From assembly GCA_947088415.1 (NCBI GenBank), contig CAMUGK010000018.1, forward strand, positions 1-13,029: a DNA stretch of 13,029 nt, written 5' to 3'. Position numbers and translations under genes: made by a program. This DNA comes from an uncultured Bacillota bacterium (GTDB lineage: Bacteria > Bacillota > Clostridia > Christensenellales > UBA1242). Positions 1-9,200 of the stretch are shown piece by piece. The notes beneath the pieces are model-generated. The model made no database searches. It was not told the origin of the DNA and saw only the letters and a program-made list of their open reading frames with translations. The first letter of the stretch is position 1. Each line of letters starts with the position of its first letter.

Positions 1-20
1 TCTTTTCCTTTATTTTTCTT

Positions 21-54
21 GCAAATAAATATTTGCTGTATTTATTATTTTTTT
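21..54 (+). terminator. Possible weak terminator hairpin of an upstream gene
   Basis: A short inverted repeat, GCAAATA (21-27) and TATTTGC (30-36), is followed after eleven mixed A/T-rich bases by seven T residues (48-54). It could be the terminator of a gene left of the window. The stem is short and A/T-rich, the loop is tight, and the T-run is not directly attached, so in sequence this A/T-rich it may be chance. Confidence 0.25.
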
Positions 55-128
55 AAATTTTAATTTTTTTGTAATTTTATTTTGTATATATTAAATTAAA
101 AATAATTATATATTTATTTAATTTTTGT

Positions 129-158
129 TTGATAATTTAATATAAAAAGTGTTAGAAT
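129..158 (+). promoter_or_regulatory. Sigma-A-type promoter of the giant lipoprotein gene, extended -10
   Basis: TTGATA (129-134) matches the -35 consensus at five of six bases. After an 18-nt spacer, TAGAAT (153-158) matches -10 at five of six. TG at 150-151 with one base before the -10 makes an extended -10 element. The predicted start near 165 leaves a leader of about 25 nt holding the ribosome site. The upstream sequence is A/T-rich with A and T tracts, which could act as an UP element. No operator or riboswitch fold was seen in 1-189. Confidence 0.6.
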
Positions 159-178
159 AATAAATATAAAAATTAAAC

Positions 179-182
179 GGAG
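179..182 (+). promoter_or_regulatory. Ribosome binding site of the giant lipoprotein gene
   Basis: GGAG lies seven bases before the ATG at 190, the usual spacing. It fixes the start in front of a clear lipoprotein signal peptide. Confidence 0.65.
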
Positions 183-189
183 TTAGCAA

Positions 190-255
190 ATGAAAAAGTC
201 TGCAGTTCTTTCACTGTTAATGATGATTGCATCTTTGTTTTTATTTACTTCTTGT
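190..255 (+). other. Lipoprotein signal peptide and lipobox of the giant protein
   Basis: Residues 1-22: basic start MKK, a Leu/Met/Ala/Phe hydrophobic core, and lipobox F-T-S-C with Cys22 as the predicted acylated residue. Position -3 is Phe instead of the usual Leu/Val/Ile. The neighbouring lipoprotein (F-S-A-C) has the same deviation, so this may be a habit of the organism. Confidence 0.85.
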
Positions 256-3200
256 GCACAAAATCCTAATTTTTCGGGCGAGTTTTCAAGTGAAGAATTG
301 ATATATTCAATTGGCGAAGAAGTAGACTTTTTTGGCGAATTAAAATTAAAGGGAATTTCAAAGGAGGAAGTTGAATTTTCTCTTTCAAGTGGTATTGCCT
401 TGAAAACCAATAACATTTACAAAATGACAAAGGCTGGCAGTGCCTTGCTTACTGCAACAAGCGGTGATTTAGTTTTAGCATCAACTACCCTTGTAGTTAA
501 AGACAAATTTTCATCTCCAAAAAATTTGACTATAAATGAAAATGGCTATATAACTTGGGATGTGGTAGTTGGGGTTAAAGACAACCAAGTTTATCAGCCA
601 GACAGTTACACAGTTGTAGTTAATGGTGTTTTACATAATGATGTTAGAGATACAAGACTTGAATTAACAGAAGAAGGTATTTATTCTGTTGAGGTTAAAG
701 CCAATGCCAGCAAATATTTTGATGGAAGTGAATATTCCAGTTTGTCAAATTTTGAATATAGACATATGACATCTGCAACAAATATAATTTTATCTTCAAG
801 CAATTCAATCAGCACAAATATGACATTATCTTGGGACTGTGCCCAGACTGCCAATTTTGACGTTTTGATTAATGGCGTTATAGTTGCACAACAAATTAAT
901 AAAAAAAGCGTAGAACTTGACTTTAACAAATTTGATGCAGGGGCAATAATTAATGCAAGCATTATTGTAAATGACAATCATAACAAAATTTATTCAAGTA
1001 AAAAGGATTTTGTAATCAAAAAACCTTATTCGCCTTCAGCGCAAGCCATTATTGAAAACTATGATGGCGTTATCCGTTGGAATGAAATTGAAGGGGCTAC
1101 AAAATATATCGTTGAATACACTAATCTTTCAACAGGGGCAAAAATGTTTGCCAGAGAAGAAGATTTAGTTAAAGCCAATGGTTATGTTTATTATAACCTT
1201 GCTGGTGCTGAAAAGGGGAATTATAATCTTCGCATACAGGCAAAAGGTGGCATGATTAATGACAGGCTTTACACAGATTCTAACATTGAAATAATTTCAG
1301 ATATAGTCAAACTTGAAATGATGAAAGCACCAGAATTTTCTTATCATTTTACTGACACCGAACTTGTTTTAGATTTTGCAAAGAAAGATGGTGCAGACAA
1401 AATTATTGTTGAGATTAATGGGGTCAGCCAAAATCCAATAGATGTTTCACAAGGTTTAAGTTATACACTTTTACTTTCAGATATTGAAAATGATGATTTC
1501 ACGCTTAGCGTTCGTGTCATTCCAAACCAAAATCAAACCAATACTTTAAGTTCTGACAAAAATATAATCAATCTTTATAAACTTAAAGATATTTCAAATT
1601 TTAAACATACTCTTGAACAAGAAAACAGTGTCTTAACGTTTGATAAAATAGAAAATGCTGACAAATTTGAAATTAAAATCAATGGCGAAATAGTCACAAA
1701 TTTTGAAAGAACCGAATTTTTTGATGAAGAAACGCAAATTACAAAGACAATCTTAACAATACCAAATCTTGCAAATTTTAATCCGATAGATAATGCTTAT
1801 AAATTTGAACTAATAATTTCACGTCAAGACGGAAATTCTAATGTTGTAAAAAGCGAAAAAGCCATAACAATTTTAGGCAAACCTGAAAAATCAAGTTCTC
1901 GTGTTGACGGATTGTTTGATTGGTCAAGCTTGGCAGATAGTGGTGTTAAATATGACTATACAATTTTCTCGTCAAATGCTAGTCAAGAACAAGGCGAAAT
2001 ATTAAAGACAAATTCTACAATCGAAAATATTATTAAACAGGAAGATAAACTAGAGTTTGGTTATTACATAATCAAAGTTGAAGGAAAATCTGATGACACA
2101 GATAAATATTTAGATGCTAATTTTGGTGGCTTTAACGAAAACAACTTTCTTCAAGAATTTTTTCATGTTGAAAAGCAAATTTCTTCGCCAAAACTTTTGT
2201 TAGAAGAAAAAAATGGCAAATATATCGTAAAAATTCAAGGGCAAGAATTTGCAGGAAAATATATTGTCAAATTAGATGACCAAGATTTATCTAATGGAAC
2301 AATTGTTCCGTCAATCGAGCAAGATTATTTTGAATGCCCACTTGAATCAACCTTGCCTTTTAAAAAAGGTGACAACAGTTATGATAGTTTGCCTTACAAA
2401 ATAAGCGTAGTTGCTCAAGTTGGCAATGACGGAGATGCAACTCTTCATCCACAGTCAGAGGTTTCACAACTTTTAGTTTATAGACTTCCAACCCCTGAAT
2501 TTTCAACCTCTGATGTAAACGGCGAGCAAAAACTTGTTGTTAAAATGGCAAATGGTGTTAAAAAAGTTGAAATTAAAGAGGGTGAAACGCTGCTTAACAT
2601 CGATGAAAGCAATGAAATTAGTTTGAAAAGTTTGGTTGGGTTGTCGCACCTGTCTTTCAAGTTTATTGCTAAAGATAGAGAAGAAGATTCCAACATTATG
2701 TATTTAGAAAGTGCTATAAACTATGTTGACTTTTCTCGCTTAGACACTCCAACAAATTTAGCCTTTTCAAATGGACAACTCTCTTTCATTAGTAACAGTC
2801 ATGACAATACTTCAATTTATAAAATTCAAATAACACTTGTAAATAGCGTTAATGGAAATAAAGTTTGGGAAACTCAAACAATCGAAACAACCTTTGACCT
2901 TAATGGTTATGTTGAAAACATGAGGTCAAACCCTGAGTTTATGTCAGATTATGCTAATTGCAGTGGAGTGTTGATATCTGTTCAAGCATACAATTTTGAT
3001 TTTATAGATGGTGTTTTCTATCTGCCTTCAGATTTTTCTCAAAGCAAATTGTTAGAAAAACTTGATAGCCCTGTCATTTATTTTGACACACAGACTTTAA
3101 GATTAAGCTGGAACAAAGTTGAAAAAGAAGGTTTGACAACTTATTCAATTTATGTTGACGGCGTGAAATATAATAAAGAAGATATAACAGGTCTTTTCCA

Positions 3201-6200
3201 AGATTTAACAGATTTAGATTTTCTTCAAGCAAAAGAAATTCTTGTGTTTGCAGAAAATTCAAACTATCTTTCATCTGCATATTCAAACAAAATCGTTGTT
3301 CGCAAACTTAATGCTATTGATAAGGTCTCAATTTCTGGCAATAATCTTGTTGGACATATACCTTCAAGCGACCTTAATCAAACACAATCTTTAATGGTCA
3401 ACGATGTAGTTACTTCGTTCAATACAATAAGTGGAGTTTTCCAAATTTTATTGGAAAATGCCGAAAACAATTTTGCAATCAAACTTGTTGCAAAACCACA
3501 AGAGAGAATTGGCAATGACACATATTATTACATTTCTTCACAAACAAAAAATTACAAACTGATTTCTCTTGAAAGTGGCAGTGAACAGGCAGTAAAAGAC
3601 AATGAAAAAATATACTGGCCAGCACTTGCACAGAGTTTTGTCGGAAACCTTACAAACCCACTTTCTTATACATTAACTTTATTTGCAGGAGAAGCTCAAC
3701 TTCAAACATTTGATAGTCAACTTGACACTCAAATCTTATTTAATGATGAAAGAATTTTCAATAGACCTGCAGGAGATTATAAACTTAAAGTCGAAGGCGT
3801 TCTTAAAGATTATGTTTTGTCTTCTTTGGGTCAAGATGCGGTAGGCTATTATGGTAAAAAAGATTTAGGAACAATAAGTTATAAAAAATTGCAAGGCATT
3901 CAAGATTTTGATTATTCAGTTAAAAATGCTTCAGGCAATTTAATGGAAGAAAGACTTAATGGAGAAGTAGTTGCGACTTGGACGGATGTTTGGGGCGACA
4001 GCAAAAACACCATGTTTGACATTGAAGTTGATTTGACAGAGCTTCCAGAGGAATTTGAGTCATATAGGGACAAAATTTCAAACATGTTTAAAAATCTTAA
4101 AGACGGAAGCAAAAATGACTTTATATTAGGGCTTGCAGGATTTACTTATTCATTAAAACTAACCAATGGTCAATATGTTTTTACTTTAAGCAATAAAATT
4201 GCCGATTTAGTTTTTGGAGCAGGCACAACAGAATTTCCAATTTTTGTTCATTCAAATGGCAATATAAACTCAACTTCGCAAGACTTGACATTTAAACGTC
4301 TTTATTCTCCAAGCAATGCAAAGATTTCAGGAGATGGAGTATTGTCGTTTACTTCATCAAACGGAAGCAATAGGTATGTAATTTCAATTAAGATTAATGA
4401 AGGAAGAACTCAATATTTCGAGACAACTTCAACTTCGATTGACCTTATGAATGATTACATTAAAGATACAACAGGTATTTACTTTATCTCAGTCTTGGCA
4501 GATGATACAACCAATGAATATCTTCCAGCCCACACTCTTTTAGAGTTTGAAGGCAGAAGACTTCAAGGCGTGACAAATGTTTTAGTTGAAGAAACAGGCA
4601 ATATTGCAATCACTATTGCCGATGAAGGTGAAAATCAAAATCTTGAATTTATAGCAAGATTTAAAGATGTTGAAAAAATCTTTATACCAAGAAAAGATGA
4701 AAATAATGATAATGTTTATCATTATTCTACAGCAGAGTTTGTTTTGCTTTTTGGAGAAGAAAAAATTGACTCAAACTTTGTTGAGATAAATCTTTCAGTT
4801 CGTTTGCAGGGGAAAATTAATTCTCCTCAAAAATCATTAACTTTTGGTTTTAATAAAGATGGACTTTTCACGCTTGAGCAAAAACGAGAAATACAATTTG
4901 AAAATGGTGTTTTATTAGTCAATAAATCCAAGAACTATTTAGTAATTAAAGAAAATATAGACATCACAACAGGGCTTTGGATTGAATATCATTATTTTGC
5001 TATTCCAGAAAGTGAAGATGAAGAAAATCCTTCTCAGCCACAAGAAGTTGTTGTCAAAATTCCTCTTTCAACCTCTTCAATCAAAGGCTGGTGGGTTACA
5101 AATAATGATGGCAGTGAATATTTTACAACATCTGAACCAGCAGAACTGTCAGCAATCAAATGTTTTGCTCTTAATATAGATGAAGTGTTAAAAGAATTAG
5201 GCGACGGCGATTATTCATTCTTTATTTCACGCATTTGCAAAGATGGCGACTTGGTTATACAATATGGAACATCAAAAATAACATATTCAAAACTTCCAGC
5301 AATTGACGAAACGCAAGTTCGACTTAATAATGAAATATTGGTTTGGCGTGGAAGTGAAGACGCTCGCACAGCAAGCTATTATCTCAATCTATATACAAAA
5401 GAGAACGGAGAATATAAATTCTTCACTCAACGTGAAGTTACAACAACAACCAATTTTGATTTAACTCAAATAATATCAGACACAACAAGACCTTTCTATC
5501 TTACAATTACATCGCTTCCTTCTTTAGATAGAAAAGATTTGTTGCCATCTCTTGCTTCAACAGTATTCACACTTCAACGAAATGCAGCACCTGTTAAGCT
5601 TGAAAACTATAATGGAACATTGCAGTTTAATGTGGATAGCATCAGAAATATGCAACTTCTTAAAGATATTGAAAACAACTATACAGATTATAAAGTGCTT
5701 GGCCCATTAATTGCAAAATCAACATATAATCAACCATTTACATTCTCAGTCAATAGGGGAAATATTTCTTCAATTAATGTAAAATTAAAATTTGTAAAAG
5801 TTGTTGATGGAAATGAAAGTGAAAACTATTTTGTTACAGTCAAAGCATTAGACCTTTTAGCTTATCAACTTAACAATCTTACATTTGGCGAAGAGGGCAA
5901 CCAGATTTCTTATATGAACATTCTTATCAACTTGTCAGGCTCGAATTCTATAGAACCTAGTGATAGAGAAACTGTAAGAAAACTTGTTGAAGATATTCAA
6001 AGTTCAAAATTTGGACTTGCAAACAGCAAGGTGTTATTTGATGATTTTGGGCGTCATATTCCAGCGGGCAACTATAATGTTTATATTCGTCAAGAAGGCG
6101 TTCCTTTTGATGCTGTTAATAGAGAAGGTGTTATTCCATCAGAATATTCAAATTCGACATTCTTGAATGTTGCACCTGCACCGGAAATCCTTTTGGATAG

Positions 6201-9200
6201 AGAGGGAAGCAATGGTGTTTACTCTTATTATTTATACTTTAAGCCAGTAGATATTCAGTCTTTAAACAGCAATCAAATTAATTCACAACAGGCACTTGCA
6301 TATAAACTCAATCTTCGAGTTGGCAGTGAAATTAAAGAATTTAATATTGTAAATAATGACGGAACATGGCAACTTCTTTATCAAAATGATGGCGAAGAAG
6401 AAAGTTTGTTTGACCTTGATGACAGCAAACGCCAAGGTTATATCGCAATCAATTTAACCCGTGACTTGTCAAGAAAAATTGCAAACTTGAGTGGCGAAGT
6501 TTGGAATGCAACTATTTATGCAGTTGGAAATGATTTTACTTTAAACAGCAAATCAAACCCAATTTCAATGGAAATTTTAGATTTCAACTATCAAAGCCTT
6601 AGACTTGATAATGGCATGCTTTCTTGGATAAGCGGAAGTGATAATGGAACAAGAATTTCTTATAAAGCAAAAAGTTCAACCCCAGATGTTTTGCCAGTCA
6701 TTTCAGGCAAAGGGTTAAAAAATCTTAACTTGCCATATGCAGGACAATATGATTACATTATTTTTATGGCTCGTGGTGGCTATTCAGAAAATTCTGTGAT
6801 AGTTGACAGCGAAACTTATAAACTTGAAAATTTATATGTCCGTGCAAAACCAGATATTAAAGTTGAAGAAGGTAATTTTGTTCTTAAGAATAAAGGCAAT
6901 GAAGATAAAAAATTTGCAAACTTCACTCAATTTAATGTGACAAACAACATTTCAAAGAAAAATAATCTTTGGACAAAGACAAATAAATTTGACGATGTTA
7001 ATAAAGAAATTCAATATATTCTTGGTGTTGATGAAAAACTTGGCAAAGACGAACTTAATGCAACAAAGTTTGAAATCACTTCATCAGGCAATTCAATTGA
7101 ACTTACTGGAGAACATGCGTCAGAAAATCATTTTGTAAGAGAAAAACTTGAAAATGATGCAAACAACGCAGATTATATATTAAAAATAAATGAAAATTCA
7201 ACAACTCAAGCTTTATTGATAGAGTCAGAAAGTCAAGAAATTTTGGGCAGTATGCTTCCAAGCATTCAAAACGCTAAAGTTAAGGACGGACATCTTGTTT
7301 GGGACGATGTGACAACAAATGAAAACTTTAAACCTTTAAATGAAAATAGTCAAGTTTTATATAAAGTTTCTGTTTATTATTTTAAAACCATAGATGCACA
7401 AACTTATGAACAGAAAGATGTTTTCTATACAAGCGAAAATGCTTTTGATTGCAAATTGATTTCGGATAATCGAAACTTTAAATATTATTCGATTTCTGTT
7501 ACAACAATCGCTTGTGATAAAAACAACACTGACAATCGAACAGCAATTCTCTATGACGATGGAACTTATGCTTTAACAAGTGAAGAAATGGTTTTTGGCA
7601 ACAAAACTTTGAAAAAAGTTGATGCTCCACAAAACATTTCAATTAAAGATAATGAATTTGTTATTAGATATTATCCACAAGAAATTGACATAAACAACAA
7701 CACAGTATCTCCAAATAAGATTTCATTCAAACTGTTTGAGAGAAATTCAGGAAAAGAAATTTCGGGCAAGCTTCATGGTTTAAATTCAAGCGAAGAGGAA
7801 ACAGAAAATTTTGTTGTAAACAAAGAAGGGGAAACTCCATATTTTGATGCCTATTTCTTGCCTGATGACAACCAAATCTTGTATGAAAATAGCGGAAACT
7901 ATTATGTTACAGTTTATGCATATAGACCTGTGGAAGAAATTACACTTGAAAATGCTGAACTTATATCTCATCCAACTGCTTTGCCAGATGCTGTTTATAA
8001 ACTAAAAGCTATTCAAGAAGATGATTTAGATTTTGATTATAATCTTGATAACGACACTTACACATTAAGTTTTGAAAGATATTTTGAAACCTATCGTATC
8101 GGTGGACGTAAAGATATAATTCAAATTCAAATGTTGTTAGAAACACAACAAGGTAATTTAACGTATAGAGTTTTAAGTTCAAATCCACAAATCATTTTAC
8201 AAGTATCAAACACAGCAACAATTCCTGTTCTTAGTGAAAATATAATTGAACTTCCAGAAGGCACAAAAGTTTCTTTCAAGGTTTCTAAATACCAGAATGT
8301 TCAAGACGGAATTATTACACCTCTATTGATTTTGGGCAGTGATACATGTTTTGATTTCACTTTAAATAGAGGTCAGTTTGGCTCAACTGACAGCGTTGAT
8401 TGGGATAGCGAAAAAAATAATGTATATTGGTCAAGCACAATTGATGTCATAAATGGCGAAAATGTTAAGGCTTATTATAAACAAGAACGTCTTGACGGAA
8501 GTATTGTTATGACCGAGATAGATGATTTGACATTTAAAGCAAATCAAAAAGTTATGCTTACAAAAGAAAGTCAAGATATAAACGGCGAAATCTATATCAA
8601 AGCAGGATTCAACCACTCTGCAAGAAATGTTTATTTCAAACAATCAGATATAGACAATTTACCTTATCTCGAGTTTGACGAAAATGGCTCTACTATTGCA
8701 AGACAATATTTTGTTGTAGTTTATTTCAATGATGGCACAAGTGAAACTTCAAAGATTATTAAAACTAACAATCCACAAGCGCTTATTTATCAGCCAGATA
8801 AAAATGGCACAATAACTCGCATATCTGTTTATGTTAAAGACGGCAAGTTTAGCCTCTTCTCACAACCAATTGAAAAAGAAGGTGTATTTGATTATAAACT
8901 TTTTGATAGCGGGTTAGGGACAAAAGAAGACCCTTACATTATTGCAAATCAAAAACAATTTAAAAACATTGCACTAAGAAATTCAAGTTCTGACAAGAGT
9001 TATTTTAGATTGAAAAATGACATTACTTTAAATTCAGAAGAAAATGGCGGATTTGTAATTAATTCTCAATTCTACGGCGAACTTGATTGCAATAACAAAA
9101 TCATTACACTAAACCTTAATGGAACAAGCACAATTGATAGAGTTAGTCACATATTCTTGCCAGCAACTGAAAATCGAGAATATCGTTATTCTTGCGGTGC

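Noticed and set aside
92..126. Imperfect A/T-rich inverted repeat upstream of the giant gene as an operator
   Set aside because: It has mismatches and consists only of A and T. Such repeats are expected in this composition and it is not placed on the promoter core.
8410..8417. A7 tract in the giant gene as a possible phase-variation switch
   Set aside because: Runs of six or seven A are common in this A/T-rich sequence, the frame is intact, and no longer tract near the start of the gene was seen.
183..8643. Several reverse-strand open frames of 60-98 codons inside the giant gene (for example 681-977 and 8431-8643)
   Set aside because: They lie wholly opposite a well-supported coding frame, show no recognisable domain, and are what an A/T-rich coding strand gives by chance.
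508..8890. DNA-level tandem repeats or a CRISPR-like array in the repeat region
   Set aside because: The units are similar only as protein patterns. No exact repeated segments with regular spacing were seen by eye.
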